This document shows, one piece after another, positions 46,233 to 60,511 of a stretch of DNA of 64,000 nucleotides; positions within the stretch are counted from its first letter, which is position 1; each line of letters starts with the position of its first letter. The translations under genes and the position numbers were made by a program. The stretch comes from Topomyia yanbarensis (Eukaryota > Arthropoda > Insecta > Diptera > Culicidae), in contig NC_080670.1 in NCBI RefSeq assembly GCF_030247195.1, positions 92,732,661 to 92,796,660 on the forward strand, in the 5' to 3' direction. The notes beneath the pieces are model-generated. The model did not search any database and was not told where the DNA came from. It saw only the letters and a list, made by a program, of their open reading frames with translations.

Positions 46233-46708
46233 TTTTTTAACAATGGAGAAGACGATTACGTCCTAACCCAGTACACGTGCTATTGGTAGTTGCCAAGCTA
46301 CCACATGGGGTGTACTGGGGGCGTGTCGGGCTCAACCAGGGGGCCATACCGACTAAACTCCATTGGGCTCCGCCATCTATCCCCAGGAACTACCTTTCGG
46401 CATTACTTCTGGGGGGATGGCCGTACTTAACGTACGCTCTCACTCGTGCCTTACATTCGCACTTACTCACGCCATACATTCCTCTGCCACGCCTCGAGGT
46501 GTCTGTAGCGATAGGTACCGGCAATATACTCTACGTTACGACCCTCCCATCTCGGCATGGACAGACCATACCTCCGTCTATCATCTGCCAAGTCGCTCGC
46601 TCTACCGCCATGCATCGGCGTGGCTATCGCGGTTGCAACCGCTGTGCCACCCTTGCCTCAGCATTAGCAAACCATTCATTCATTTCTCCGCACATAACCC
46701 ATTCCGCT

Positions 46709-49702
46709 CTAACTAACCAAACCCAAGTCAGTCATACTCCTCGCCTGCTGCTCGGCGCTCCATGCTCTCTGCAGCCTGCAGGCAATCTGAGTGGTAGCAG
46801 TCGAAACTGCGTTCCACTTCTCTACCGCTTGGTACATCCCCTGTACAAGGGTATCAGGGGTTGTGTCCAAGCCGCAGACGTCTAGCATAGCACCTCTTTC
46901 GACGTCGAAGCGGGGACATACGAATAGTATGTGCTCCGCAGTTTCGTCAACACCTGGGCAGTCTGGGCAGACTGGGGCCTCAGCATGCCCAAACCTGTGG
47001 AGGTACTGTCGGAAACAGCCATGGCCTGACAGGAATTGTGTCAGGTGGATGTGAACTTCCCCATGGGGTCTTCCCACCCAGCTCGATATGTTAGGTATCA
47101 GCCGGTGGGTCCACCTACCTCTCGACGAGTTGTCCCATTCACGCTGCCATCTGGCGACCGAGGTCACCCTGGCACGCTCACGGACTCCCCTATTGCCACG
47201 CAATTCGAAACAATCTTCGTCTTCCCGGATGACCAGCCCGACTGGCATCATACCCGCTATCACGCAGGATGCATCGTGTGATACCGTGCGGTAGGCAGAT
47301 ATCACTCTGAGACACATCAAGCAATAGGTGCTCTCCAATTTGCGACGGTAACTGGTTACTTCCAGTGCCCTCGCCTGGGACGGTCCACCGTACCTAAGGA
47401 TAGATACGGCGACACCGGCCAGTAGCCTACGTCTACTGGCGCACACCTTGGAGCTGTTGGACATCATCCTCGATAATGCCACGACAGCCACCGAAGCCTT
47501 CTTGCACGCATAGTCGACATGGCTGCCGAAGGTCAGCTTGTCGTCTATGATGGTTCCAAGAATCTTCAGACTCCGCTTAGAAGTTATCTCAACTTCTCCC
47601 GCTTGGATAACTGCTTGTTGTACCGACTTGCGGTTATTAACAACAACCACATCCGTCTTGTGGTGGGCGAGCTCTAGGCCTCTCGCGCTCATCCATTCCG
47701 CCACTATGCTTATCGCGTGTGCCGCCGTTAGTTCTACCTCGGAGATTGACTCCCCGTAGACCGCCAGGGTGACATCATCGGCGAAACCGACGATTTTCAC
47801 ACCCGGGGGGAACTTTAGTCTCAGAACCCCGTCATACATAAGGTTCCATAGTACCGGGCCTAGGATTGAACCTTGCGGAACTCCTGCGGTAATAGGAACA
47901 CTTCGCTGACCGGCATCGGTCTCGTATAATAGTACACGGTTCTGGAAGTAGCTTTCCAAGATCCGGTACAGGCTCACCGGCAGACCAAGCCGGTGTAACG
48001 AGAGCGCGATGGCATCCCAGCTTGCGCTGTTAAATGCGTTCTTCACGTTAAGTGTCACTAACGCACAATATCGAATGCCCCGCCTCTTCCGTTGGATTGC
48101 TATCTCGGCAGTCCTTACCACTGAGTTGAGAGCGTCCACTGTGGACTTTCCCTTTCGAAAACCGAACTGATTACTTGACAGGCCCTCCGTACCTTCTGCG
48201 TACGGAGTAAGCCTGTTAAGGGTAATCCGCTCAAGCAATTTACCCGTCGTGTCAATCAGACAGATTGGTCTGTACGCCGATGGGTCACCAGGCGGCTTCC
48301 CGGCCTTCGGCAACAGTACCAGCTTCTGCCTTTTCCATCTGTCCGGAAAACGGCACTCGTCAAGGCATCTCTGCATAGCCAACCTGAACATGTTCGAGTT
48401 CGCCATGATTGCTGTCTTGAGAGCGCTGTTTGGAACTCTATCAGGCCCTGGAGCTTTATTCACCGTTAGAGAATTAGCTACTGCAAGTAGCTCTTAATTC
48501 GTCACCGGGGTCACCACGTCGTCTATACCCGCCGTGTCTTGCGGCACTGTGGGCCAGGGACTTATGGCTCGGGACGGGAAGAGTACTTCGATAGTTCTCG
48601 CCAACCGTTCTGGCGACCGTTCAGGGGGTGAGGAGCCCCCTTTGGTCTTTGCCATCACGATCCTGTAGGCATCGCCCCACGGATTCACGTTGGCCTCCTC
48701 GCACAATTTGTCAAAACACGCTCTCTTGCTGCGCTTGATGGCCTTGTTAAGGGCCGATTTCGCAGCACGAAACACTTCACGTCGTTCCGCTCTAACCTCC
48801 TCAGTGCGGGCTCGCTGCGTCCTACGTCTAGCTTGTAGGCAAGCTGATCGTAGGGCTGCGATCTCTGCACTCCACCAATGTACCGAACGTCTGCCATTTC
48901 TTGGCAGGGTTTTCTTCGGCATAGTGGCGTCGCACGCGCGTGATAGAACAGCTACCAGCGCCTCCACGCTTAGACTGTCGGTGTTGCCGTCCAGTCCCAG
49001 GGCCGCGGTGAAAACTTCGCTGTCGAAGTGATTGGTCTTCCACCCGCGTACCTGACAGGGATTACCCGCCCTCGGATGCTGCACACCAAAGTTGATCCGA
49101 AAGCGTATTGCTAGGTGATCACTATGGGTGTAGCCCTCGTGTACCCTCCAGTCCATGTCTGGGACCAGACTTGGACTAGCAAACGTTACGTCTATCCACG
49201 ACTCGACCCCATTCCTACGGAATGTACTAGCGGAACCATCATTGACTAGCACTGCGTCGAGTTTCGCAAGCGCCTCCAGAAGCGCTTGGCCCCTACTATT
49301 TGTGCAGCAGCTGCCCCACTACACCGCCCACGCGTTAAAGTCACCCGCTATGACAAACGGCTTACGACCCACCATGTCAGACGAAAGCCTATCGATCATC
49401 TGGTTGAACTGTTCTATTGGCTACATAGGTGGGGCATAGCAACTACAATAGAACACACCATTGATCTTGGCAATCGCGACGCCCTCCGCAGAGGACTGTA
49501 CTACCTCCTGCACCGGGAACCGTCTCGTTGCACAGATTGCCGCCATTCTAGACCCGTCCGCCACCCAGTTGCCGTTGTCGGCAGGGACGTTGTACGGGTC
49601 GGACAGAAGGGTGACATCTGTCCCCGACTCCGATACCGACTGCCACAGCAGCTGCTGAGCAGGTGCGCAGTGGTTAAGATTCAGCTGTGTGACGATTGCC
49701 AT
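46709..49702 (-). pseudogene. R1-type ORF2, element B
   Basis: The ATG at 49702 starts MAIVTQLNLNHC and overlaps the ORF1 end by about 20 bp. Endonuclease (VIAGDFNAWAV, SDHLAIRFRI), linker, RT (KAGKPPGDPSAYRPI, GFRKGKSTVDAL, GVPQGSILGPVLWN, GFADDVTLAV) and the C-terminal CPDCPGVDETAEHILFVC motif are in order; no RNase H. Three in-frame stops were seen: near 49420 (tryptophan in element A), near 49323 (glutamate in element A) and at about 48496 (glutamate). From 48463 the RT frame is open for 584 codons. ORF2 nicks the target and primes reverse transcription. Confidence 0.85.
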
Positions 49703-51151
49703 TGCTTCCTCTTTCCCGCCTCCCCGAAGGGACACGCAGGTTCGCCCATAACATGGTTGCGGCCCTCCTTCTTGCTAGCGCAGATGAGACACTTGGGTAC
49801 CCTCTCGCATTTCAGCGCCTTGTGTCCCTCCTCGCCGCAGCGACGACACAACTTGCTCCTGTCTGGGCCCTTGCAGTCGTATGACTTATGGCCTGGCTCC
49901 AGACATTTAAAACACCGGTCCACTGAAGGTGGCTGGGGTATACTAACTGGGCATACTGACCAGCCGATCTTCAACTTCCCTTTATCAGTTACTTTTTTGG
50001 CTTCCGCGGCCGGTAGCTTAAAGTAAGCTACCTGCGTGCCAAGCAACCGCTCCCTGATACGTACAGAGTTCTGATCGATCTCAACACCGCACTGCTGCTT
50101 AACGGCCGAGACGACGTCCTCTGCGTTTGTGATCTCGGCCAGTTGCTTACACTGGAGAGTCACTTCCGTTCCCAACGACCTCACCTGAGCGCCGTTTCCC
50201 AAGACCTCTTGGGCCAACCTCCTGTACGTTAGTCCGCTGGATTGTGCATCACGCTTCAGCACCAAGATCATTTCGTCATCTTTGGTGCGTCTGACGCTTC
50301 GCACATCCTGTCCTAAATTCGAGAGGCTTTCGGCCGCCCGCATCGATTTTAGGACCTCCGCGTAACTACCCCCGTTGGTTTTCACCAGCAGGGCCTCTCC
50401 TCTGTCCCTCTCCTTCTTCTTCGCGGCTCTAGGTGCCCCCGGATTCCGCTTCCGACTGACCACCTGCCATTCACCATCTTCTGCCGATGGCGCCGGCTGG
50501 CTGGTGCCAGGTCGCTCCGCTTTATGCGCCCGATTGGCGACTTTCGCCTTTTTAGGCTGAGAAGTCGCCTTCTCGGGTCGCCGCCCTGCGGGATCCTTCG
50601 CACCCGGATCCGCGCCTCCCAAACGAAGTTTGGCCTTATTGGTTGCACGTCGTTTGGCATTGCTCCGCGTGCCTACATTAGGCCTAGGCCGCTTCGCAGT
50701 CTCACCCTCCATCAAACGTTTGGTGGCCGATAAAGCGAAATCTATCGCCTCCTGCGCCATCGTCGCTCCGCCGTGGAAGGAGAAGGCCTCGGTTTGGATA
50801 CCGCGATCGGCCTTCTCGAACAGCCTGACGAAGCACCAGCAGGTTCTGTTTAAGTTCCTTGCTGATGTTATTCTTCCCGCTAGTGAATTCGATAATACTA
50901 TCCAGCTGCTTGACCACTTCCTGCATCGCAGGTAGTGGTCCGCCAAGCGTGCTAGTAGTATTGTCTCCTACCACAACCATTTCGCCTTCAGTGCTGTTAT
51001 TTGCAGCCACCTTCGCACCATTGTCAGCCCCTGTCGGGGGAGACCTCGCCAGACCCCCTTTGGCAAAGGGGTTCAGCGCCGTAATCGCTTCCGCCTCCTC
51101 ATCGCATACTTTTTTATTATTGTTTCTAAAAAGACTCATATTAAGACCCAC
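49681..51151 (-). pseudogene. R1-type ORF1, element B
   Basis: The start near 51151 gives MGLNMSLFRNNNKK, followed by a coiled-coil-like segment (QLDSIIEFTSGKNNISKELK). A frame change near 50820 leads into a basic lysine/arginine-rich region, then a folded segment and three zinc knuckles (CFKCLEPGHKSYDC, CRRCGEEGHKALKC, and CLIC...H...C) ending WQSSHS at 49681. Total length is about 490 codons, in line with R1-clade ORF1. It binds the element RNA. One frameshift disables it. Confidence 0.8.
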
Positions 51152-52027
51152 GAGTTGCGCGAGAAAATAGGTCCGCCACGCCAGAGCTCCGCATTAACGT
51201 GGTAAGAGACACTTACTGTGGGGGGTGCCCAGGTACCCCACAGGCTCCGTTAACGATCGGGCATCTTTTTCAACCCCCCCCCCCCGATCATTCACCCCTC
51301 AGCACGGATCGCTTCACGCCTTGGAATTGGGGTTATCCCGTTTGGTGGGCCCAAATCACCGGAACGGGAGGTCCGTAGCGCTATTGTATGCCGGCAACTA
51401 CACGGCCCCCTTCCCTGTCAGCATACGACCATAGTCCCAACGAGTTGGCTACCCGAACGTTCCTATGGCTACTCGTATCCCAGCCGGCTCCGCGGGGAGG
51501 TAGAGATAGGAGTTCCTGGGCAAGAGGCTAAGGACCACTGTGGCTAACCACCAGGTCTGTATTGCGCATTGCCCAGGCATTTGCCAGCCAATCTGTCATT
51601 ATCGATAAGATTCGTCTCCCTGTTCACCTTTTTATCCCTCGTGTAATGAATTGCCTTAATTGTAAACAGCTTGGCCACACAGCCACTTACTGTTCCAATA
51701 AGGCACGTTGTGGCAAATGTGGGGGTTCTCATCAAGAGGATACATGCAATGAAAATTCAGAAAAATGTTTAATGTGCGGAGAAAACTTGCATGAGCTCCT
51801 TGCATGCCCCATTTATAAATTGCACGAGGATAAAATTAAACGATCCTTGAAGGAGAGGTCTAAGCGCTCCTATGCAGAAATGTTGAAAAATGCTACCCCT
51901 AAACCCATCTTCTTAGAAAACACTTACACATCTCTATTTTCGGAACAGTCTGACTCTGACGGAGCGTGCGAAGGTACATCATTTGTTTTACCCGGAAATT
52001 CCAGAAAAAGAAGACTTCCCATGCTGC

Positions 52028-53994
<1,967 letters not shown>

Positions 53995-56900
53995 GATCCT
54001 CTTTGATATACAATGTTTGTGACGAATTTAATATGACAGTTTTAAATACTGGCGAAACAACACGCATCCCCAGACCTCCTGCACGTCCAAGTGCATTAGA
54101 TCTATCTCTATGCTCGACATCACTTCGGTTAGATTGCACGTGGAAGGTTGTACCTGATCCTCACGGTAGCGATCATTTGCCAGTCGTTATTTCAATTAAC
54201 AGTGAATTAGGCCTTACGAATTCAATCAATGTTGCTTATGACTTAACACGAAATATTGATTGGAAAACATACGAAACATTAATTTCCACTTCTCTTGCTT
54301 TGACGGAAGAGCTACCCCCTACCGAAGAATATGAATTCCTAGCGGGTTTAATTATTGAAGCAGCAGAACAAGCCCAAACGAAATGCAATCCTGGAATGAC
54401 AATAAATAGACGGCCCCCTAATCCTTAGTGGGACAAAGAGTGCTCTGATGCATATGAAGCTAAACAAGTTGTCTACAATGAAATTATGAAAGAGAAAGGG
54501 GGTATACGTAAAAATTTTGAAAATTATTTTATTTTGCAAAACAAATTTGACAGTATACGTCGTGCCAAAAAGTCTAGTTATTGGAGACGCTTCGTTGATG
54601 GCTTGTCAAGAGAAACATCAATGAGTACTCTTTGAAACACAGCCAGAAGAATAAGGAATCGAAACGTGACTAATGAAAGCGAAGATTTTTCGAATCGTTG
54701 GATATTTAATTTTGCCAAGAAAATTTGTCCAGATTCTGCTCCAGCGCAGAAAATCTTTCGCGATGCTCCCGCAAGTAACGATTTCATAGATTCGCCTTTG
54801 ACAATGATGGAATTTTCAATTGCACTCCTCTCATGCAACAATAATGCTCCGGGACTAGACAAAGACTCCTAGTAAAAAGACGCTCGTTGAATTTATTCAA
54901 CAAGTTTCTTGAGCAGAACATTGTCCCGCGTGACTGGAGACAAGTGAGAGTTATCGCCATTCCAAAACCGGGAAAACAAGCCTCCGATCATAACTCGTAT
55001 CGACCGATTGCAATGCTATCCTGCATCAAGAAATTGTTGGAAAAAATTATCCTACGACGTCTCGACAATTGGGTTGAGGCGAACGGCTTGCTCTCAGATA
55101 GCCAGTTTGGTTTTCGGAGAGGAAAGGGAACGAATGATTGCCTGGCGCTACTTTCGTCAGAAATCCAACTCGCTTACGCAAAAAAAAGAACAAATTGCGT
55201 CTGTGTTCTTAGACATAAAAGGAGCATTCGACTCAGTCTCCATTGATGTTCTCTCGGAGAAACTACATCAATGTGGTCTTTCACCTATATCAAATAATTA
55301 TTTATACAATTTATTGTCAGAAAAGCATATGCATTTTTCATATGGCGATTTGGCGACACTCAGAATCAGTTAAATGGGCCTCCAACAAGGCTCTTGTCTA
55401 TGCCCCCTTCTCTATAATTTTTACGTGAATGACATTGATAATTGTATTGTCAGCCCATGCACTCTAAGACAACTTGCGATGATGGTGTGGTTTCTGCCAC
55501 AGGACCAAAAGCTATAAATTTACAACAACCATTGCAAGATAGCTTGGATAATTTATCAATTTGGGCTTTAAAGCTGGGCATCGATTTCTCTACGGAGAAA
55601 ACAGAGTTGGTCGTTTTCTCAAGGAAGCGTGATCCAGCTCAGCTTCAGCTTCAGTTGGTTGGTAGAACGATAGTCCAAGTCCTGACTTTTAAATACCATG
55701 AAATTTGGTTCGATTCTAAAGGCACATGGGGAGACCACATTAGGTATCTAATAACGAAATGCCAACAAAGGACAAATTTTCGGCGAACAATAACTGGATC
55801 ATGGTGGGGTTCTGATCCAAGTGACATGATAAGATTGTATCAAAGAACAATACTTTTAGTAATGGAATATGGGTGCATCTGTTTCCGTTCAGCTACGAAC
55901 ACTCACATTATTAAACTGGAACGGATACAGTATCGTTGTTTACGAATCGCCTTAGGTTGCATGCAGTCGACCCATACGATGAGTCTTGAAGTACTAGCGG
56001 GAGTGCTTTCTTTAAAAGACCGATTCTGGGATCTTTCCTCTCGTTTACTTATTCGATGTGAGGTTATGAACCCACTGGTAATTGAAAATTTTGAAAGACT
56101 TGTCGAGCTTCAACCCCAAACCAGATTCATGACAGTGTATTTCAATCACATGTCACAAGAAATAACGCCTGCTAGGTATGTTCCCACATACGTCAATATA
56201 CTAGATACTCCTGAATCCACTTTATTCTTCGACAGGTCCATGCAAGCAGAGATTCGGGGAATTCCGGATCATCTACGCTCGCGGGAGATCCCTAAAATAT
56301 TCACAAGTAAATATCAACACATAGACTACCTTAAAATGTTCTACACGGTATTATCAACAATAATTTTTCAATTTCTCTCAAACTTGCAGAACCCGCCTCT
56401 ATTTATATAGCGGAGCTAGCAGCACTTCACTATAGTTTGCAAATAATTAATACTTTTCCCCCGAACCATTACTTTATCCTCACTGATAGTCTCAGCACAA
56501 TTGCAGCTCTACGCTCAAAAAGGATTGATAATCACGATCCATTCTTTTTGGGGAAGATACGAGAATCACTGAGTAACCTAACAAGAAAAAGTTATAAATT
56601 TACCCTAGTGTCCCATTGCTCTATTGCGGGCAATGAGAAAGCTGATAATTTTGCCAAGATGGGTGCACTAGATGGTGAAATATATGAAAGACCAATAGCT
56701 TACAATGAATTTTATAGCACTTCTCGACAGAGGACACTTGCTAGTTGGTAAACATCTTGGGACAATGGAGATATGAGACGATGGCTACACTCAATTATCC
56801 CTAAAGTATCAGCGAAGGCATGGTTCAAAGGATTGGATGTAAGTCGGGACTTCATCCGTGTGATGTCTAGGCTCATGTCCATTTAGATGCGCATCTCCGT

Positions 56901-57134
56901 CGTATTGGGCTCGCTGAGGGTAATCATTGTGCTTGTGGAGAGGGTTACCACGACATTGAGCATGTTGTTTGGTCCTGCACTGAATATCATGAAGCCAGAT
57001 CACAATTAGTAGATTCTTTACAAGTCCGAGGAAGACCAATTCATGTTCCTGTTAGAGACATCCTGGCGTATCGCGATCCTCTATACATGGAACTTATCTA
57101 TCATTTTCTAAAAACAGCGTCTGTCAAAATTTAA

Positions 57135-57445
57135 TTAAATTCATCTCCTCATACTCTCATCCAAGGCTAATCATTCACCAATTAAAGTGTCCTAGAATAT
57201 TCAGTTTTTAAATTTAGACAATAACAGAAAAAAGTAAATAAATACGCCTGAAAATACTAGATCATTATGAAATACAACAATGTAAGGAAAAAAGCAAACA
57301 ATAAAGTGATTTCAGTGTTAGTTTTAGACAAATTACTAGTATAGTTAAAATTAGTCTTAAGGATTTTTGTAACGTGCTATGTAAAAAAAGAAACTGAAGT
57401 AAAAAGCTTTTGCAAATGCCGTGTCAAATAAACGTATGAAAAAAG
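57135..57445 (+). other. LINE copy 2 3' UTR
   Basis: Non-coding A/T-rich 3' UTR ending in TGTCAAATAAACG and an A-run, matching the terminus of copy 1. Repeats like those in copy 1 are vague here. Confidence 0.6.
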
Positions 57446-57604
57446 ACAGCTTCGTGAACGATATCTTAGAGTACATTGCGAACGAGGCTTCTCGTCTGGC
57501 GTGAAGTGCAGACTGTCGTTCGTTTGAAGTTGCCGGATGAGCTGGCCAAACATGCCGTATCAAAAGGTACCAATGCCGTTATCAAGTATGCCAGCGCGAA
57601 ATAA
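57446..57604 (+). pseudogene. Histone H2B, 3' half (split by LINE copy 2)
   Basis: The reading resumes [19 protein letters not shown], equivalent to H2B NSFVNDIFERIAAEASRLA, then a TGA. About 36 bp encoding the HYNKRSTITSRE region are missing and the frame changes. The end reads [20 protein letters not shown] followed by ASAK and a TAA at 57602-57604, matching the H2B C-terminus. Together with 44863-45025 this is one H2B gene split by the LINE insertion, with its histone 3' stem-loop 33 bp after the stop. Confidence 0.85.
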
Positions 57605-57637
57605 TTCGTCGCCGGATGACACCCACACCCCACCACC

Positions 57638-57653
57638 GGCCCTTTTCAGGGCC
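57638..57653 (+). terminator. Histone mRNA 3' stem-loop (H2B)
   Basis: GGCCCTTTTCAGGGCC is a perfect replication-dependent histone stem-loop, with an A-rich flank and a purine-rich downstream stretch (TAAAGAATTGAA) that could be the U7 snRNA-binding element. It would direct processing of non-polyadenylated histone mRNA. Confidence 0.88.
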
Positions 57654-58521
57654 ACAAAAAAAATCCTGATAAAGAATTGAATTGAAAGATATATTTTCTT
57701 TGCTGTTTGTTTGCTTCATTAGAGCTAAAAAGATGAGCTCTGTGACATTAACGGGTTTCGTGACTACACTTCGGAGTTATTTTAAATCTTGCCAGCCAAG
57801 TTTTTTGTACCAGTTGTATAATTGAACATTTAATTGAAAGTTGTATTTTTGATTCTCTCGGAACTCAAATTTTTCTCACGTGAACATGCACTTCCCGAAC
57901 ACGGCCGTCAATGCGGAACCTATCGTTCTGCTTATGTTTGCTAAGCAGAGCAGCCTGCGTACTTTTGCAGGTTGCATCAGAAGCGTAGACTTTTGTTTGA
58001 TGTAGCACTTTCTTTCTGCACAGTTTTGTCAAGACTGGAAAGAATTTTACAAGATTAAGGAAAAGTTTCTTATCGAGTAGCAGGCATCAAAGGGGGTAAT
58101 GAAGAGAATTTTCCGCTTTTAGCTAATCGAGTTGTCCTTGAAATCGCTTAATATTTCAATCATTTCTAGAGCGAAGTAGTACAATGAGCCTATTTTCGTT
58201 CTATTTCTAAAAAACTTTTTGCAAACACTCCCACCAATCATACAAATACGTCTGTTTGCTGAAATCATTATATAAAATGATATTTGAGTTGAAAGTTAAA
58301 AATTTGAAGGAAGCGAGAAAAATTAGGGGTAGGTATTGCTTGTGGCTCTAAAAACTGGATTCTAACCGAACTGCGCACTGACCATTCTCCTTTCAAATTC
58401 TTCTAATAGACTGGTTCGTTAGACTGGTCTATCTATGAAAATATCATCTCCAACTCTTAAAGTAGATGTGTTTTGACAACTCGCACTTTGAAAGTGAAGT
58501 CCAGGTTGGTGGTAAGTGCGC
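57654..58521. other. Non-coding DNA
   Basis: No gene was recognised between the H2B stem-loop and the MITE. Confidence 0.4.
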
Positions 58522-58930
58522 AATAATGTCCGGAACATAACAAAGGTGTTGACGTAGGACAAAATGCATGTGAAAATTTTCTGCATAACCTTAAAAAATC
58601 TTGACTCATGCTCTTGACATACTACTCTTACTATAGTAATTCGCAAAATTTAAATTTCGAATAACTGAAGCATTTCTTGACTTTTATCGGCAAAAATGTA
58701 CAGCAAGCTATCAACTCTTATTGCGGTGAACTCAGTAATAAAATGATTGTACTGAATAGATTACCAGACAGGATACTATTGTAAATCCCCAGGAAAATTT
58801 CGCTCAACTCGATGAATCAAACTTAAGATGTAAATTTAGCCATTTGAAAGAGATACAAGTAGAATTTAAATAATATGATACGTCAACCAATAGTCCTACG
58901 TCAACACGCGGTTATGTCCTGGACATTACC
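58522..58930. mobile_element. MITE-like element with about 40-bp inverted ends
   Basis: GTGTTGACGTAGGAC at 58546-58560 is matched perfectly in inverted orientation at 58893-58907. Similarity extends outward with small gaps (AATGTCC...ACATAAC on each side), giving a roughly 409-bp element. The interior is AT-rich and non-coding. TTGACGTAGGAC-like sequence also begins the histone H3 duplication units at 42829 and 43497. Confidence 0.6.
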
Positions 58931-59909
58931 CACCCCTAGTTTTTTTTTTCAAGGAATTTGTTATGTAATAGTGGAGGGGGGGATGAAGAAATTTGTGACT
59001 ATTTGTTACATGGGGGGAGGGGGACTCAATTTTGGGCAATTTTTGCGTTACGTAATTTATTAATGGTCCCTTAAATGTATTACATGTTCAATAATTCTGC
59101 TTCTGTAATTTGACAAATAGTTCAAAGTGCGCAGAATAATGTGCCTTCACGGTACCTTCATGTCTTTAGCATGGACAAACATTAAATTTTACCATAGGAA
59201 TGTGAAGTGAATGCGAAATCGACCTCCTTGGTCATATTGTTATTTTTAAACTAAGAAGCGGAATCTTCGCTCTTATTTTCTTACTTATGGTGTACTTCAT
59301 ATTCCTAGTTTTTAGAACATTCACTGTGTACAAATACAGATGGCAATAGTGTAAATCCCGAAAACGTAAATTAAGCTAACAAAAGACAAACAGTGTATTT
59401 AATGAATTGTATAAAATACACATTACTTCGTACTTAAACCTGTGTACGTCTAATTTTTTGCTTTTTGAACGAAAGCTGCTTTATGTACCTGTGTCAATTA
59501 ATAAATGTGAATTATAGTTAAAATGGTGGAAGAGTATATTTTCAGCTTAAATATAATATTATGCACAGGGACTGTAGTATTGTGTATAATTATATTCGAC
59601 GAGGTGTGTTGAGCGCAACCGTTTTTAAAAATGCACTTGAGATGATTTTTGCACGTGGTTATGTATCGCAAGAAAATTATCATTTTTGTTTTGACGAAAC
59701 AAATAAATGTGTTTAGGAGCTTCTGTGTGTTTTTAATTTTTAATTATTTAGCATATGCAAAGATGCTAAATAAAAGGATGCCATTAATTTATAGCTACGT
59801 GCTTATCCGTCATTGGACTGTTGCTGCATTCACTTCTAACTGAACTACCCCAATGATCAAAGTTATTATACTCTATGCTTTCATTGTTAAGTTTTTAACA
59901 TGCACTCAC
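58931..59909. other. Intronic AT-rich DNA with G-rich runs
   Basis: Polypurine G-runs lie at about 58974-59032. No coding sequence was recognised. The segment ends at the splice donor of the POU exon. Confidence 0.5.
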
Positions 59910-60083
59910 CTGTAAAGGTCGTTGTGGTGGACCTCCCATACTATGATGATACATTACGTCATGTTTGAGTTGCGATGTCATCTGTGTGTGTGCGTGACTG
60001 CTCTGATGTTTCCCGATATCTACCGCTGCCAACGCTTCAGCTCGACTAAGTATACCATCATTCAGTCCTGAGAAAATATCACC
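59910..60083 (-). CDS. acj6: acj6 (class IV POU factor), internal coding exon
   Basis: On the minus strand, an AG acceptor (TTTGATTTCAG) precedes 174 bp (58 codons, phase 0 at both ends) that end at a GTGAGT donor. The translation opens GDIFSGLNDGILSRAEALAA and continues with VDIGKHQSSHAHTQMTSQLK, then HDVMYHHSMGGPPQRPLQ. The RAEALAAVDI motif is the POU-IV box of Brn-3/acj6 proteins, and the rest resembles the N-terminal region of insect acj6, a nuclear transcription factor that controls olfactory and optic-lobe neuron identity. The POU-specific and homeodomain exons are not in this window and must lie below position 1; earlier exons lie beyond 64000 or were not recognised. Splice sites and lack of decay support a functional exon. 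Confidence 0.85.
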
Positions 60084-60511
60084 CTGAAATCAAAGTGTAT
60101 GGTTTTTAATTTTCAACAGGAAAATACATAATGGAATCTTGCCTTAATCCCGAGCAGGTGAAAATAATTGCGGAATACTAAATTGAGGGATTCCATATCA
60201 ACGACTAAATACCGCATTATGGTGTTAATAAGCTCTACATAAGAGGTAAAATGCCAAAAATAATAACACAGACATGTTCTACGAATAACTAATTCATAAT
60301 GAAACGTGTTATTATAATACCTGCATAATAAAAAAGATTTTTCAAACTTCCAATAGCAAAATTTACGGTATGGAGATATTCAATAAGGTATTTATTTTTT
60401 TATATATATTGCCTTCGAGCAACGCTCGTACAGACTAATGTTTACTAATACTAATTTTCGTAACGGCACAACAACAAAAAGCGATCAAACATTATTGCAC
60501 TACGAATATTT
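60084..60511. other. Intron of the POU gene, AT-rich
   Basis: No feature was recognised apart from the acceptor side of the exon. Confidence 0.5.

Larger units (their letters stand above)
46233..51555 (-). mobile_element. R1-type LINE, element B (5.3 kb, inside LINE copy 2)
   Basis: The minus-strand element ends CTTCTCCATTGTTAAAAAAA at 46233 and starts near 51555, with a 5' UTR of about 400 bp. ORF1 (51151-49681) and ORF2 (49702-46709) are both nearly full length. The interrupted ORF1 of LINE copy 2 reads across the site when the element is removed; only about 3 bp (TCT) may be duplicated. This is the longest R1-type copy in the window. Confidence 0.88.

Noticed and set aside
46277..49658. 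Plus-strand frames opposite the R1-type elements (also 38386-42387 and 49286-51434)
   Set aside because: They mirror the coding minus strand of R1-type ORF1, ORF2 and 3' UTR, and have no independent motif.
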